The notes under the pieces are model-generated. The model was given only the letters and a program-made list of their open reading frames with translations. It did not search any database and was not told the DNA's origin. Positions 45,748-55,622 of a DNA stretch of 62,311 nucleotides are shown here, piece by piece. The stretch is taken from positions 1 to 62,311 of the forward strand of contig JAEUJO010000084.1 in the NCBI GenBank assembly GCA_016794615.1, in the 5' to 3' direction. Source of the stretch: Pseudonocardia sp. GTDB lineage: Bacteria; Actinomycetota; Actinomycetes; Mycobacteriales; Pseudonocardiaceae. The position numbers and the translations under genes were made by a program. Every line of letters begins with the position of its first letter. The first letter of the stretch is position 1.

Positions 45748-47357
45748 AGCCCGCCGAGCTGGTCGACGCGCCGGTGCTCGTCGCCGGGGCCGGGATCTCC
45801 GGGCTCGCCGCCGCGGCGGCGCTGGTCGAGCTGGGTGCGCGGGTGACGGTCGTCGACGCGAACCCGGCCGCGCTGGCCGACCTTCCCGAGGGGGCGGTGG
45901 CGGGTGCGGGGGAGGACGTGCCGTCCGGTACCCGGCTCGTCGTCACCGGCCCGGGCCGACGCCCGGACCACGCGCTCGTCGCCGCCGCGGCCACCGCCGG
46001 GGTGCCGGTGGTCGGCGAGCCGGAGCTGGCGTGGTGGATCGGAGCTGCCTCCGGCGAGCCCCCCACCTGGCTGGTCGTCACCGGAACCAACGGCAAGACC
46101 ACCACCACGGGCATGCTCGAGGCGATTCTACTGGCGGCCGGGATGGACGCCGTGGCCTGCGGGAACATCGGCTACCCGGTGGTGGACGCGGTCCGGGCGG
46201 GGCGGCGGGTGCTCGCGGTGGAGCTGTCGAGCTTCCAGCTGCACTGGTCGCCGTCCGTGGTGCCCGCCGCCGGGTGCGTGCTCAACGTGGCCGAGGACCA
46301 TCTCGACTGGCACGGCTCGATGGCCGCCTACGCGGCCGCCAAGGCGCGGGCGCTGCGCGGCCCGGTGGCGGCCGCGGGCGTGGACGACCCGGCGGCGGCC
46401 GCGCTGCTGGCCGCGGCCCCGGCGGAGCGGAAGGTCGGCGTGACACTGGGCGAGCCCGTACCGGGCCGGCTGGGGATCGTCGACGGTGTGCTCGTCGACC
46501 GCGCGTTCGCCGCGGCCGGCGCCCCTCGGGGCTCGGAGGTGGCCACCCCCGACGTAGCGAAAGCGGCGTTCGGTGCGTTCAGTGCACCCAAAGCCGCTTT
46601 CGCTACGTCCGGGCGCGCCGACGCGGACGACGGAGTGGAGCTCGCCCGCGTCACCGACGTGCACCCCGGCGGGCCGCCCGGGCTCACCGACGCGCTCGCC
46701 GCCGCCGCGCTGGCCCGTGCCGCGGGCGTCGCACCCCGGGACGTGGCGGCCGGGCTCGCCGGGTTCCGGCCCGGCCGGCACCGCGCGGACCTGGTGGCGA
46801 CGGTCGCCGGCGTGCGTTACGTCGACGACTCCAAGGCGACGAACCCGCACGCCGCGGCCGCGTCGCTGGCCGCGCAGGCCCCGGCCCCGGTGGTCTGGGT
46901 GGTGGGCGGCCTGCTGAAGGGAGCGTCGGTCGACGAGCTGGTCGCCGCCCACGCCGGGCGCCTGCGGGCGGCGGTGGTGATCGGCACCGACCGACTGACG
47001 ATCCTCGCCGCACTGGCGCGACACGCGCCGGACGTCCCCGTCGTGGAGGTCGAGGGGCGTCACGATGGCCGGATGATCCCCGCGCGCACCCCCGAGCCGC
47101 CCGGCGGCGTGATGGCGGCGGCGGTCCGCCGGGCCGCCGCGTTGGCCCGCCCGGGTGACGTCGTCCTGCTCGCCCCCGCCGCGGCGTCGATGGACCAGTT
47201 CCGCGACTACGCGGAGCGCGGTCGGGCGTTCGCCGCGGCGGTCGCCGGGCTCGGTGCGGCGGCCGGGGTACGGGGCGAGGGGTGCGAGCGCAGCGAGCGA
47301 ACCGAGGACACAGCGCTTCGCGAGGCGTCGACCGAGCGCAGCGAGGGAGTGCGGTGA
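45744..47357 (+). CDS. murD: UDP-MurNAc-L-Ala:D-Glu ligase MurD, with in-frame palindromic insertion
   Basis: A 537-aa Mur ligase, longer than the usual 450-500. Rossmann start VLVAGAGISGLAAAAAL, ATP loop VVTGTNGKTTTTGMLEA, NVAEDHLDWHGSMAAYAAAKA, and VDDSKATNPHAAAASL in the C-terminal domain. It adds D-Glu to UDP-MurNAc-L-Ala. About 25-30 extra residues (TPDVAKAAFGAFSAPKAAFA) are encoded by a perfect palindrome at 46551-46609 between the central domain and ELARVTDVHPGG. The last 35 residues (GEGCERSERTEDTALREAS and on) come from a repeat shared with the downstream micro-ORF. The ATG at 45744 is favoured by the ATGA overlap. Confidence 0.93.
   Translation: MKPAELVDAPVLVAGAGISGLAAAAALVELGARVTVVDANPAALADLPEGAVAGAGEDVPSGTRLVVTGPGRRPDHALVAAAATAGVPVVGEPELAWWIGAASGEPPTWLVVTGTNGKTTTTGMLEAILLAAGMDAVACGNIGYPVVDAVRAGRRVLAVELSSFQLHWSPSVVPAAGCVLNVAEDHLDWHGSMAAYAAAKARALRGPVAAAGVDDPAAAALLAAAPAERKVGVTLGEPVPGRLGIVDGVLVDRAFAAAGAPRGSEVATPDVAKAAFGAFSAPKAAFATSGRADADDGVELARVTDVHPGGPPGLTDALAAAALARAAGVAPRDVAAGLAGFRPGRHRADLVATVAGVRYVDDSKATNPHAAAASLAAQAPAPVVWVVGGLLKGASVDELVAAHAGRLRAAVVIGTDRLTILAALARHAPDVPVVEVEGRHDGRMIPARTPEPPGGVMAAAVRRAAALARPGDVVLLAPAAASMDQFRDYAERGRAFAAAVAGLGAAAGVRGEGCERSERTEDTALREASTERSEGVR
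46551..46609 (+). repeat. Palindromic element inserted in the murD reading frame
   Basis: Perfect 17-bp arms GACGTAGCGAAAGCGGC (46551-46567) and its complement (46593-46609) around 25 nt that can form an inner GGTGC/GCACC stem. The coding frame stays open through it. Similar tttcgctacg palindromes are, to my memory, dispersed in Amycolatopsis and Pseudonocardia genomes. Confidence 0.8.
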
Positions 47358-47434
47358 GCGAGCCTAGCGAGCGAAGCAGTGTCACAGCGCTTCGCGAAGC
47401 GTCGACCGAGCGCAGCGAGGGAGTGCGGTGAGCG
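47309..47434 (+). repeat. 74-bp-period tandem repeat at the murD/ftsW junction
   Basis: Copies 47309-47360 and 47383-47434 are 52 nt long with one mismatch. Each carries GAGGGAGTGCGGTGAGCG, that is a Shine-Dalgarno, a start GTG and an overlapping TGA. The duplication created an extra ORF between murD and ftsW. Confidence 0.85.
47354..47431 (+). other. 25-codon micro-ORF between murD and ftsW
   Basis: GTG 47354 overlaps the murD TGA; ORF (VSEPSERSSVTALREAS and on) ends TGA 47429-47431 overlapping the ftsW GTG at 47428. It has its own Shine-Dalgarno (GAGGGAG) and exists only because of the 74-bp duplication. Confidence 0.4.
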
Positions 47435-48852
47435 GGCGGGCGGGCGAACCGAGGATGCAGCGCGTGCGCGACGCGATCCGCGGCCGGGCGGCGGGGACGG
47501 CCGACCGGGCGGCGCGGAGGACCCGGCGGGCAGGCGGCTCGGCGCAGGCCCCGGGCCTGCTCGCCAGCCCGGGCGCCGCGGCGGTGCGCCGCGGCGCGGC
47601 CGCGCTCGCCCAATGGCTGCGCCGCCCGCTGACCTCGCTGCACCTCATCCTCGGCGTCTTCGGCCTGCTGACCCTGTTCGGACTGGTCATGGTGCTCTCG
47701 GCGTCATCGGTGGAGAGCTACACGGCGGGCGGCTCGTCGTACTCGGTGTTCGTCAAGCAGCTGATGTTCTGCGCGCTCGGGCTCGTCCTGTTCTGGGTCG
47801 GGATGCGCGTCCCACCACAGAAGCTGCGGATGCTGGCCGCGCCGCTGCTGCTGATCGGCATGGTGCTGCTCGTCGCCGTCCTCATCCCCGGGCTCGGTGC
47901 GCTGCGCGGCGGCTCGCGGGCCTGGTTCGTGTTCGGGCCGCTCTCGCTGCAGCCGTCGGAGGGCGTCAAGGTCGCGTTGACCCTGTGGGGGGCGCACGTG
48001 CTGGCCCTGCGCCGCAACGTGCTGCACCGGTGGAAGCACGCGCTCTCGCCGGTCGTGCCCGTCTCCCTGCTGATCTTCGTGCTGCTGATCCTGCAGCCCG
48101 ACCTCGGCATGACCGTCTCGATGGGCATGGTGCTCGTCGCCCTGCTGTTCTTCGCGGGCGCGCCCCTGCGGCTGATGGCCGCGGTGACCGGCGGCGGCCT
48201 GGCGGGTGCGGTGATCCTCGGCCTGACGGCGGGCTACCGGCAGGCGCGCATCACCGCGTTCCTCTCGCCTGCGACGGCGGACCCGCTGGGTCCCGGCTAC
48301 CAGGCCACCCAGGCGCTGTACTCGCTCGCCGACGGCGGCCTGTTCGGTGTCGGGCTCGGCCAGGGCCGGGCCAAGTGGAGCTACCTGCCGAACGCCCACA
48401 ACGACTTCATCTTCGCGATCATCGGTGAGGAGCTGGGCTTCCTCGGGGCGTTCGCGGTGCTCGCGCTGTTCGCCACGCTGGCCTACACCGGCTTGCGGAT
48501 CGCCGCGCGCTGCGTCGACCCGTGGCTGCGTATCGTCGTCGCCACGTCGACGACCTGGCTGGTCGCCCAGGCCGCCATCAACATCGGCTACGTCGTGGGG
48601 CTGCTGCCGGTGACCGGGCTGCAGTTGCCGCTGATCTCCTCGGGAGGAACCTCGCTCGTGGTCACCATGTTCGTCTTCGGGGTGCTGGCCAACGCGGCCC
48701 GCCACGAGCCGGAGGCCATCGCGACGCTGACCCGCGGCGGCCGCGGTGCCCGGCCGACCAACGCCGTCGGCCGCCTCCTGCGGATCCCGCCGCCCCAGCC
48801 CTACCGGGCTCCTGCCGTCCGGTTCCCCGCGGGAGCGGGGCGCGTCCGATGA
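47428..48852 (+). CDS. ftsW: Lipid II polymerase FtsW
   Basis: A 474-aa SEDS protein with about ten transmembrane helices after a 70-residue basic cytoplasmic tail. Signature regions: [17 protein letters not shown] [36 protein letters not shown] (catalytic Asp), and [20 protein letters not shown] with the SEDS loop. It polymerises septal glycan strands with PbpB. GTG 47428 has GAGGGAG 4 nt upstream. The stop overlaps murG (ATGA). Confidence 0.95.
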   Translation: MSGRAGEPRMQRVRDAIRGRAAGTADRAARRTRRAGGSAQAPGLLASPGAAAVRRGAAALAQWLRRPLTSLHLILGVFGLLTLFGLVMVLSASSVESYTAGGSSYSVFVKQLMFCALGLVLFWVGMRVPPQKLRMLAAPLLLIGMVLLVAVLIPGLGALRGGSRAWFVFGPLSLQPSEGVKVALTLWGAHVLALRRNVLHRWKHALSPVVPVSLLIFVLLILQPDLGMTVSMGMVLVALLFFAGAPLRLMAAVTGGGLAGAVILGLTAGYRQARITAFLSPATADPLGPGYQATQALYSLADGGLFGVGLGQGRAKWSYLPNAHNDFIFAIIGEELGFLGAFAVLALFATLAYTGLRIAARCVDPWLRIVVATSTTWLVAQAAINIGYVVGLLPVTGLQLPLISSGGTSLVVTMFVFGVLANAARHEPEAIATLTRGGRGARPTNAVGRLLRIPPPQPYRAPAVRFPAGAGRVR

Positions 48853-49940
48853 GGTCGGAGAGCGGGACGCTGTCGGTCGTCGTCGCGGGCGGGGGCACGG
48901 CCGGGCACATCGAGCCGGCGCTGGCGTTCGCCGACGCGGTCCGCCGCCTGCGTCCGGACGCCGCCGTCACCGCGCTGGGCACCGAGAAGGGCCTCGACAC
49001 CCGCCTGATCCCGGCGCGCGGCTACCCGCTGGAGCTGATCCCGCCGGTGCCGCTGCCCCGCAAGCCGAGCGGTGACCTGCTGCGGCTGCCGGGGAAGGTG
49101 TGGTCGGCGGTGTCCGCGGTCCGTGACGTGCTGCGCAGGACCGACGCGGACGTCGTCGTCGGGTTCGGCGGCTACGTCGCGCTGCCCGCGTACCTCGCCG
49201 CGCGCGGCCGCACCCCGATCGTCGTGCACGAGGCCAACGCCCGGGCCGGGCTGGCGAACAGGGTCGGTGCCCGGTTCGCGGCCCGGGTCGCCGCCGCGGT
49301 GCCCGGCAGCGGGTTGCCGCACGCCGAGGTGCTCGGGATCCCGCTGCGGCTGGCGGTGACCACGCTGGACCGCGAGGCCCTGCGCCCGGCCGCCCGCGCG
49401 CACTTCGGCCTGCCCGCCGACGGCCCGGTGCTGCTGGTCTTCGGTGGCTCCCAGGGCGCCCGCTCGCTCAACTCGGCCGTCGCCGCGGCCCTGCCCGGCC
49501 TGGTCGAGGCGGGGATCGCGGTGCTGCACGCCCACGGTGCGGCCGGGACCCCGGCGGCGCCCGCCCCCGGCTACGTGCCGGTCCCCTACATCGAGGACAT
49601 GCACCTGGCCTACGCCGCCGCCGACGCCGTCCTGTGCCGGGCGGGGGCGATGACGGTCGCCGAGGTGTCGGCCGTCGGCCTGCCCGCGGTGTACGTCCCG
49701 CTGCCGCACGGCAACGGTGAGCAGGCGCTCAACGCCGAGCCGGTCGTCGCGGCCGGCGGCGGCGTGCTGGTCCCCGACGCCGAGCTGACCGCCGAGCGGG
49801 TGGTGGCGGAGCTGGTGCCGCTGCTGGGCGACGCGGCCCGGCTGGAGGCGGCGGGCAAGGCGGCGCGGGCCTCCGGCCACGCCGACGCGGACGAGCGCCT
49901 CGCCCGTCTCGTGCTGGACGTCGTGGCGGCCCGGCGGTGA
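48849..49940 (+). CDS. murG: UDP-GlcNAc:lipid I GlcNAc transferase MurG
   Basis: A 363-aa GT28 enzyme. G-loops [21 protein letters not shown] and [32 protein letters not shown]; donor loop [17 protein letters not shown]; and [22 protein letters not shown] near the C-terminus. It converts lipid I to lipid II at the inner membrane face. ATG overlaps ftsW and the stop overlaps murC (GTGA). Confidence 0.95.
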   Translation: MRSESGTLSVVVAGGGTAGHIEPALAFADAVRRLRPDAAVTALGTEKGLDTRLIPARGYPLELIPPVPLPRKPSGDLLRLPGKVWSAVSAVRDVLRRTDADVVVGFGGYVALPAYLAARGRTPIVVHEANARAGLANRVGARFAARVAAAVPGSGLPHAEVLGIPLRLAVTTLDREALRPAARAHFGLPADGPVLLVFGGSQGARSLNSAVAAALPGLVEAGIAVLHAHGAAGTPAAPAPGYVPVPYIEDMHLAYAAADAVLCRAGAMTVAEVSAVGLPAVYVPLPHGNGEQALNAEPVVAAGGGVLVPDAELTAERVVAELVPLLGDAARLEAAGKAARASGHADADERLARLVLDVVAARR

Positions 49941-51358
49941 CGGCACCGCCGAGCGTGCCGGGGCTCGGGGAGCGGGTCCATCTCATCGGCATCGGCGGAG
50001 CGGGGATGAGCGGCATCGCCCGCATCCTGCTCGCCCGCGGGGTGGCGGTCTCCGGGTCGGACGCCAAGGACTCCCGTGCGGTGCTCGCCCTGCGGGCGCT
50101 CGGCGCGCGCGTCGAGGTCGGCCACGACGGGGCCCACCTTCCGCCCGAGGCCACGGTCGTCGTCTCCACCGCGATCCGCGAGACCAACCCCGAGCTCGTC
50201 GCCGCCCGCGTGCGGGGCCTGCCCGTGGTGCACCGTGCCCAGGCGCTGGCCGCGCTGACGGGCGGCCGCCGCGTCGCCGCCGTGGCGGGCACGCACGGCA
50301 AGACCTCGACATCCTCGATGCTCACCGTCGCGCTGCAGCACTGCGGGCTCGACCCGTCCTTCGCCATCGGCGGTGACCTGACCAGCACGGGAGCGGGGGC
50401 GCACCACGGCGCGGGTGACGTGTTCGTCGTCGAGGCGGACGAGAGCGACGGCTCGTTCACAGCCTTCACCCCGGACGTCGCGGTGATCACCAACGTCGAG
50501 CCGGACCACCTCGACCACCACGGCACCGAGGCGGCCTACCGCGCGGTGTTCGCGCAGTTCGTCGACCGGATCCGGCCGGGAGGCACGCTGATCGCCTGCA
50601 CGGACGACCCGGGCGTCGGCCCGCTCGTCACCCGGGCCCGCGACCGGGGGCTCACCGTCCGCGGCTACGGGCACGCCGAGCCGTCCGACGCCGTGCTGCT
50701 CGAGTTCACCCCCGCCGGTGCGGGCGCCCGGGTACGGGCCCGGCTCGGCGGCGACGAGGTGGTGCTGCGGCTGGCGGTACCCGGCGAGCACATGGCCCTC
50801 AACGCGCTGGGTGCCGCGCTGGCCGCCCTCGAGATGGGCGCGCACCGCGACTGCCTGGCCGAGGGTCTCGCGGCGTTCGACGGGGTGCGGCGGAGGTTCG
50901 AGTACAAGGGCCGCGCGGGCGGCGTGGCCGTGTACGACGACTACGCGCACCACCCCACCGAGGTCGAGGCGACGTTGCGGGCGGCGCGGGAGGTCGTCGG
51001 CGGTGGCCGGGTCGTCGTCGCCTTCCAACCGCACCTCTACACCCGGACGCGGACGTTCGCCGTCGCCTTCGGCGCCGCGCTGAGCCTCGCCGACGAGGTC
51101 GTGGTCCTCGACGTCTACGGCGCCCGCGAGGACCCCGAGCCGGGGGTCACCGGAGCGCTGGTGGCGGGTGCCGTACCGCTGCCGCCGGAGCAGGTGCACT
51201 ACGTGCCGCGGTGGGCGGAGGTGCCCGCCGTGCTGGCCGGCCTCGCCCGCCCGGCAGACCTGGTGCTCACGATGGGCGCGGGCGACGTGACGGTCCTCGG
51301 CCCGGAGGTGCTGCGCGAGCTCGATCGGGCGGCCCGCCCCGAGGGGTCGCACCTGTGA
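49937..51358 (+). CDS. murC: UDP-MurNAc:L-Ala ligase MurC
   Basis: A 473-aa Mur ligase. [21 protein letters not shown] (UDP-substrate fold), [19 protein letters not shown] (ATP loop), [33 protein letters not shown] (metal site), and [19 protein letters not shown] in the C-terminal domain. It adds the first amino acid of the stem peptide. The stop (GTGA) starts a 17-codon ORF before ftsQ. Confidence 0.95.
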   Translation: MTAPPSVPGLGERVHLIGIGGAGMSGIARILLARGVAVSGSDAKDSRAVLALRALGARVEVGHDGAHLPPEATVVVSTAIRETNPELVAARVRGLPVVHRAQALAALTGGRRVAAVAGTHGKTSTSSMLTVALQHCGLDPSFAIGGDLTSTGAGAHHGAGDVFVVEADESDGSFTAFTPDVAVITNVEPDHLDHHGTEAAYRAVFAQFVDRIRPGGTLIACTDDPGVGPLVTRARDRGLTVRGYGHAEPSDAVLLEFTPAGAGARVRARLGGDEVVLRLAVPGEHMALNALGAALAALEMGAHRDCLAEGLAAFDGVRRRFEYKGRAGGVAVYDDYAHHPTEVEATLRAAREVVGGGRVVVAFQPHLYTRTRTFAVAFGAALSLADEVVVLDVYGAREDPEPGVTGALVAGAVPLPPEQVHYVPRWAEVPAVLAGLARPADLVLTMGAGDVTVLGPEVLRELDRAARPEGSHL

Positions 51359-51408
51359 CCGCGCGGGTGGTGACGGCCGGGAACGGCGCTCCGCGGGTCG
51401 TGCTGTGA
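51355..51408 (+). other. 17-codon micro-ORF between murC and ftsQ
   Basis: GTG 51355 overlaps the murC stop; [17 protein letters not shown] ends in TGA 51406-51408 overlapping the ftsQ GTG at 51405. ftsQ has no Shine-Dalgarno, so coupling through this ORF is attractive. Confidence 0.4.
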
Positions 51409-52400
51409 CGCCGCCCGCGCGCCGGCCCGCCTCCGGCCGGTGGGGCCGGGTGCGCGGGGGCGACGACGTCGGGTCGGACTGGGAGCGCGCCGGCCGGGGC
51501 CGTGCCGCGCGTGAGGGAGGCGCCGGCCGTGGTGGCCGGAGCGGGGCGCGTCCGAAGCCGAAGGGCGCCCCGCGCGCCGGTGAGCCCGGCCCGCCCGGGC
51601 CCGTTCCGCCCGACTCGTTCCCATCCGGTGCGGTCCGGGTACCCCGCAGGCCGCGGCGGGCGCCGGGCCGGCGCCCGGCGCGCGGGCGGGCGCGGGCGTC
51701 CGGGCGCCTGCCCGCCACCCACTACCGGCGCCGACGGCTGGCCGCGGCCCTGTTCGGTGTCGTCGCGCTGCTCGTCGTCGTGGTTCTCGGCACGCGCGTG
51801 CTGCTCTACGACGCGGGTCTCGCGAACGTCGAGGACCTCACGGTCACCGGGTTGACCACCGTTCCCGAGCAGGCCGTCCGCGACGCCGCGGCCGTCAGCC
51901 CGGGAGGTCCGCTCATCTCCGTGGACACGGCGGGTATCGCGGCCCGGGTGGCGGCCGTGCAGGGCGTCGCGTCGGTGGAGGTGCGGCGGGCGTGGCCGCA
52001 CACCGTCGAGGTCGACGTCACCGAGCGCGTCCCGGTCGCGTTGTGGCAGACCTCGACGGGCCTGTTCGAGGTCGACATGACCGGGCTGCCGTACCGGCGC
52101 GCGCCCGAACCGCCGCCCGCGCTGCCCCGCCTGACCTTCACCGGCGTCGGGCCGCAGGACCCCGCGACGACCGCGGCGATCACCGTGCTCCGCGACCTCA
52201 CCGACCCGCTGCGCGCCCAGGTGGCCACCGTCGCCGTCGCCGGAACCCAGGTCACCCTCGGGCTCGTCGACGACCGCTCGGTGCGGTGGGGCGATCCCGA
52301 GCGGTCGGCCGACAAGGTCGCGGTGCTCGGGCCACTGCTCGGCCGGCCGGGATCGGTCTACGACGTCTCCAGCCCGGACCTTCCCACCGTGCGTCCGTGA
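51405..52400 (+). CDS. ftsQ: Divisome protein FtsQ (POTRA domain)
   Basis: A 331-aa protein. A long Gly/Arg/Pro-rich cytoplasmic tail (1-110), one transmembrane helix ([25 protein letters not shown] near 115-135), then a POTRA domain ([69 protein letters not shown]) and the FtsQ beta domain. It scaffolds FtsL and FtsW/PbpB. GTG at 51405 lacks a Shine-Dalgarno. Its stop overlaps a 64-codon ORF leading to ftsZ. Confidence 0.9.
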   Translation: MTPPARRPASGRWGRVRGGDDVGSDWERAGRGRAAREGGAGRGGRSGARPKPKGAPRAGEPGPPGPVPPDSFPSGAVRVPRRPRRAPGRRPARGRARASGRLPATHYRRRRLAAALFGVVALLVVVVLGTRVLLYDAGLANVEDLTVTGLTTVPEQAVRDAAAVSPGGPLISVDTAGIAARVAAVQGVASVEVRRAWPHTVEVDVTERVPVALWQTSTGLFEVDMTGLPYRRAPEPPPALPRLTFTGVGPQDPATTAAITVLRDLTDPLRAQVATVAVAGTQVTLGLVDDRSVRWGDPERSADKVAVLGPLLGRPGSVYDVSSPDLPTVRP

Positions 52401-52591
52401 CCGGAGGACCTTCAGTGACCTGCGACACTGCGGGCACTCTTGCGGGTACACCAGCTTGTCAGGGGGTTGCCGCCGCGCGGCGCGCCTGCTGGACCGGTGT
52501 GCATCGTCCACCTACCGTGCCCAGGCGACGGCCCGGAACGACCGAGCTGGACAGGCCCAAGCCGAGCCCGACTGGAAGGTGCCGCGCATGA
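52397..52591 (+). other. 64-codon ORF filling the ftsQ-ftsZ gap
   Basis: GTG 52397 overlaps the ftsQ stop (GTGA) and the TGA at 52589-52591 overlaps the ftsZ ATG (ATGA). The product is Arg/Pro/Thr-rich ([17 protein letters not shown] at the start) with no recognisable fold, so it may be a fortuitous ORF over the ftsZ leader. GGAAGG upstream of ftsZ lies inside it. Confidence 0.3.
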
Positions 52592-54000
52592 CACCCCCGC
52601 ACAACTACCTGGCCGTGATAAAGGTCGTCGGCATCGGTGGCGGCGGCGTCAACGCCGTCAACCGGATGATCGAGGTCGGGCTCAAGGGCGTCGAGTTCAT
52701 CGCGGTGAACACCGATGCCCAGGCCCTGCTGATGTCGGATGCCGACGTCAAGCTCGACATCGGCCGCGAGCTGACCCGTGGCCTGGGCGCCGGCGCGAAC
52801 CCCGAGGTGGGCCGCAAGGCCGCCGAGGACCACCGCGAGGAGATCGAGGAGGTCATCAAAGGGGCCGACATGGTCTTCGTCACCGCGGGCGAGGGCGGCG
52901 GCACGGGGACGGGCGGTGCGCCGGTCGTCGCCTCGATCGCGCGCAAGCTCGGGGCGCTGACGATCGGTGTCGTCACCCGGCCGTTCACGTTCGAGGGGCG
53001 GCGCCGCGCGGGTCAGGCCGAAGACGGCATCACCTCGCTGCGCAACGAGTGCGACACGCTGATCGTGATCCCCAACGACCGGCTGCTCCAGCTGGGCGAC
53101 GTGGGCGTCTCGCTGATGGACGCGTTCCGCTCCGCGGACGAGGTGCTCCTCTCCGGTGTGCAGGGCATCACGAACCTGATCACGACGCCGGGCCTGATCA
53201 ACCTCGACTTCGCGGACGTCAAGTCCGTCATGTCGGGCGCGGGCAGCGCGCTGATGGGCATCGGGTCCTCGCGCGGGGAGGGCCGGGCCGTGCAGGCGGC
53301 CGGGAAGGCGATCAACTCCCCGCTGCTGGAGGCGTCGATGGACGGTGCGCAGGGCGTGCTGCTGTCGATCGCGGGCGGCTCGGACCTCGGCCTGTTCGAG
53401 ATCAACGAGGCGGCATCGCTGGTCCAGGAGGCCGCGCACCCCGAAGCCAACATCATCTTCGGCACGGTGATCGACGACTCGCTCGGCGACGAGGTACGGG
53501 TCACCGTCATCGCGGCCGGGTTCGAGGCCGGCACACCCACGCACAAGAAGCTGGAGCCGACGGCGTTCGGTTCGGCACCGCGGTCGGCCAACGGGAACGG
53601 TGGCTCGGCCGCACCGCAGCAGAAGGCCGCCGGCGCGTACGGCAACAACACCCCGTCGAACGGGTACGTGGCCAACAGCACACCCGCGCAGCCGGTCCCG
53701 GCGACCGCGCACCAGGCCGGCACCCTGCCACCCGCGGCGCCGTCGTACTCCATGCCGTACACCGCGCCGCCGCGTACCCCGGAGGCGGCCCGCCGGGAGG
53801 CGTCCGGTTTCGGCCTGCCGAACACGGACGCGGCCGAGCCCGCGCCGGCCGAGCCCGCGGCCGCGCCGCCGCCGTCCGCTCCTCCGGCGTCGACCGGGTC
53901 GTCGTACTCCTCGTTCTCGTCGTCGCTGCTGCCGTCCGCCTCGGTGACGGCGAGCGACCCGGACGACGACGTCGACGTCCCGTCGTTCATGAAGCGCTGA
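52588..54000 (+). CDS. ftsZ: Cell division GTPase FtsZ
   Basis: A 470-aa tubulin homologue. [19 protein letters not shown], the tubulin signature [15 protein letters not shown], the T7 region [20 protein letters not shown], and a long Ala/Pro-rich linker (about 325-455) ending in the conserved peptide [12 protein letters not shown] that binds SepF and FtsW. It builds the Z-ring. The ATG is preceded by GGAAGG about 8 nt upstream. pgeF begins 6 nt after the stop. Confidence 0.97.
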   Translation: MTPPHNYLAVIKVVGIGGGGVNAVNRMIEVGLKGVEFIAVNTDAQALLMSDADVKLDIGRELTRGLGAGANPEVGRKAAEDHREEIEEVIKGADMVFVTAGEGGGTGTGGAPVVASIARKLGALTIGVVTRPFTFEGRRRAGQAEDGITSLRNECDTLIVIPNDRLLQLGDVGVSLMDAFRSADEVLLSGVQGITNLITTPGLINLDFADVKSVMSGAGSALMGIGSSRGEGRAVQAAGKAINSPLLEASMDGAQGVLLSIAGGSDLGLFEINEAASLVQEAAHPEANIIFGTVIDDSLGDEVRVTVIAAGFEAGTPTHKKLEPTAFGSAPRSANGNGGSAAPQQKAAGAYGNNTPSNGYVANSTPAQPVPATAHQAGTLPPAAPSYSMPYTAPPRTPEAARREASGFGLPNTDAAEPAPAEPAAAPPPSAPPASTGSSYSSFSSSLLPSASVTASDPDDDVDVPSFMKR

Positions 54001-54006
54001 CCCCCG

Positions 54007-54723
54007 GTGCGCGTCCGCCGGGTGGTGACCACCCGGGCGGGCGGGCGCTCCACCGGCCCGTTCGCCCGGTTCAACCTCTCGGCCGGGGTCGGGGACGACC
54101 CCGCGGCGGTCGCCGCCAACCGGCGCAGGCTGGCCGACGAGCTCCGTGTGCGCGGGGTCGTGTTCCTCGGCCAGGTGCACGGGGCGCAGGTGGCCGTCGT
54201 GGACACGGTCCCGCGGCCCGGTGACCCGGACCGGCCCGGCACCGACGCGGCCGTGACCGCCCTGCCGGGTGTCGCGCTGGCCGTGCTCGCCGCGGACTGC
54301 GTCCCGGTGCTGCTCGCCGACCCGCGGGCCGGGGTGGTCGGTGTCGCGCACGCCGGCCGGGTGGGTGCTGCTGCAGGCGTCCTGCCTGCGACCCTGACGG
54401 CGATGGCCGGGCTCGGCGCGCACGTGGCCGACTGCGAGGCGCTGCTGGGGCCCGCGGTGTGCGGAGCGTGCTACGAGGTCCCGGCCGCGATGCGCGACGA
54501 GGTCGAGGCCGCACTGCCGGGCAGTGCCGCCCGGACCCGTCGTGGCACACCCGGTCTGGACCTGCGCGCGGGCCTGCGTGCCCAGCTCGTCGGGGCCGGC
54601 GTCGGCCGGATCGGCGTGGACCCGCGCTGCACCGTCGAGGACCCCGATCTCTACAGCTATCGCCGGGACCACCGCACGGGCCGCCTCGCCGCCGTCACCT
54701 GGCTCGACTCCGCCCCCGCCTGA
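54007..54723 (+). CDS. pgeF: YfiH/PgeF (laccase-domain) purine nucleoside phosphorylase
   Basis: A 238-aa protein. FARFNLSAGVGDDPAAVAANRRRLA, FLGQVHGAQV (metal His), AVLAADCVPVLLADP (Cys), VGVAHAGRVGAAAGVLPATL (His), and GPAVCGACYEVPAAM. The metal-site Cys/His set of the Multi-copper/DUF152 family is intact. Homologues are multipurpose purine phosphorylases and help fidelity of peptidoglycan precursors. GTG start lies 6 nt after ftsZ. Confidence 0.9.
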   Translation: MRVRRVVTTRAGGRSTGPFARFNLSAGVGDDPAAVAANRRRLADELRVRGVVFLGQVHGAQVAVVDTVPRPGDPDRPGTDAAVTALPGVALAVLAADCVPVLLADPRAGVVGVAHAGRVGAAAGVLPATLTAMAGLGAHVADCEALLGPAVCGACYEVPAAMRDEVEAALPGSAARTRRGTPGLDLRAGLRAQLVGAGVGRIGVDPRCTVEDPDLYSYRRDHRTGRLAAVTWLDSAPA

Positions 54724-54820
54724 TCGTCCGTGGCCTGCCCCACGTCGCACCCGCCGGCCGCGGGGCGGTCGGATCGACCATGCCGGGAACGTGCCGACTC
54801 GCGGCCGTAGGGTGGCGCCC

Positions 54821-55567
54821 GTGGGGCAGGGCCGGGACGACGAGGAGCGGCGGGCGGAGCTGGAAGGCCGGCTCGCCGCCGTGCGGGAGCGGATCGCGGC
54901 GGCCTGCGCCGCGGCCGGACGTGATCCCGATCAGGTCGAGCTCATGGCCGTCACCAAGACCGTGCCGGCCGCCGACGTCGCCACGCTGCTCGACCTCGGG
55001 CTCACCCTGTTCGGGGAGAACCGGGCCCAGGAGGCGCGTGCCAAGGTCGCCGAGGTCGCCGCCCTGCGGCCCGGCGCCCGCCCGCGCTGGCACTTCATCG
55101 GTGGCCTGCAGCGCAACAAGGCCAAGGCCGTCGTGGGGTGGGCGGACCGCGTGGAGTCCGTCGACTCCGCCCGCCTCGCCGACGCCCTCGACCGGGCGGC
55201 CGCGCGGGCGGGCGAGGAGGGCGGGCGCCCCGGCCCGCTGCCCGTGTTGCTGCAGTACAGCGTCGACGGCGACCCGGAGCGCGGCGGCGTCCCCGCGGAC
55301 GGCCTGCTGTCGCTGGCCGATCACGTCGCCGGCTGTGCCGCGCTGCGCCTGGAGGGGCTCATGGCCGTCGCACCGTTGGCCGCCGACCCCGAGGCGGCCT
55401 TCGCCGACATCGCCGACGCCGCCGCCCGGCTACGTTCCGCCTGTCCGGCCGCATCCGTCCTGTCGGCCGGCATGAGCGGTGACCTCGAGGTGGCCATCCG
55501 TCATGCTTCCGGCGTCGTGCGTGTCGGAACCGCTCTGGTGGGGTGTCGGCCGTTAGCCTCCCTGTGA
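54821..55567 (+). CDS. PLP homeostasis protein (YggS/PLPBP family)
   Basis: A 248-aa alanine-racemase-fold protein. [20 protein letters not shown] (PLP Lys), [71 protein letters not shown]. It binds PLP without racemase activity. GTG 54821 lies 7 nt after TAGGGT (54808-54813), a leaderless pattern; GTG 54812 is an alternative. A 97-bp gap from pgeF contains a GAACGTGCCGACTCGC repeat-like word. Confidence 0.9.
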   Translation: MGQGRDDEERRAELEGRLAAVRERIAAACAAAGRDPDQVELMAVTKTVPAADVATLLDLGLTLFGENRAQEARAKVAEVAALRPGARPRWHFIGGLQRNKAKAVVGWADRVESVDSARLADALDRAAARAGEEGGRPGPLPVLLQYSVDGDPERGGVPADGLLSLADHVAGCAALRLEGLMAVAPLAADPEAAFADIADAAARLRSACPAASVLSAGMSGDLEVAIRHASGVVRVGTALVGCRPLASL

Positions 55568-55622
55568 TCGCCGGCCGACCGGAAACGGTGCAAGTGGCGG
55601 GGCGTCGAGGGAGGGAGCGTGG

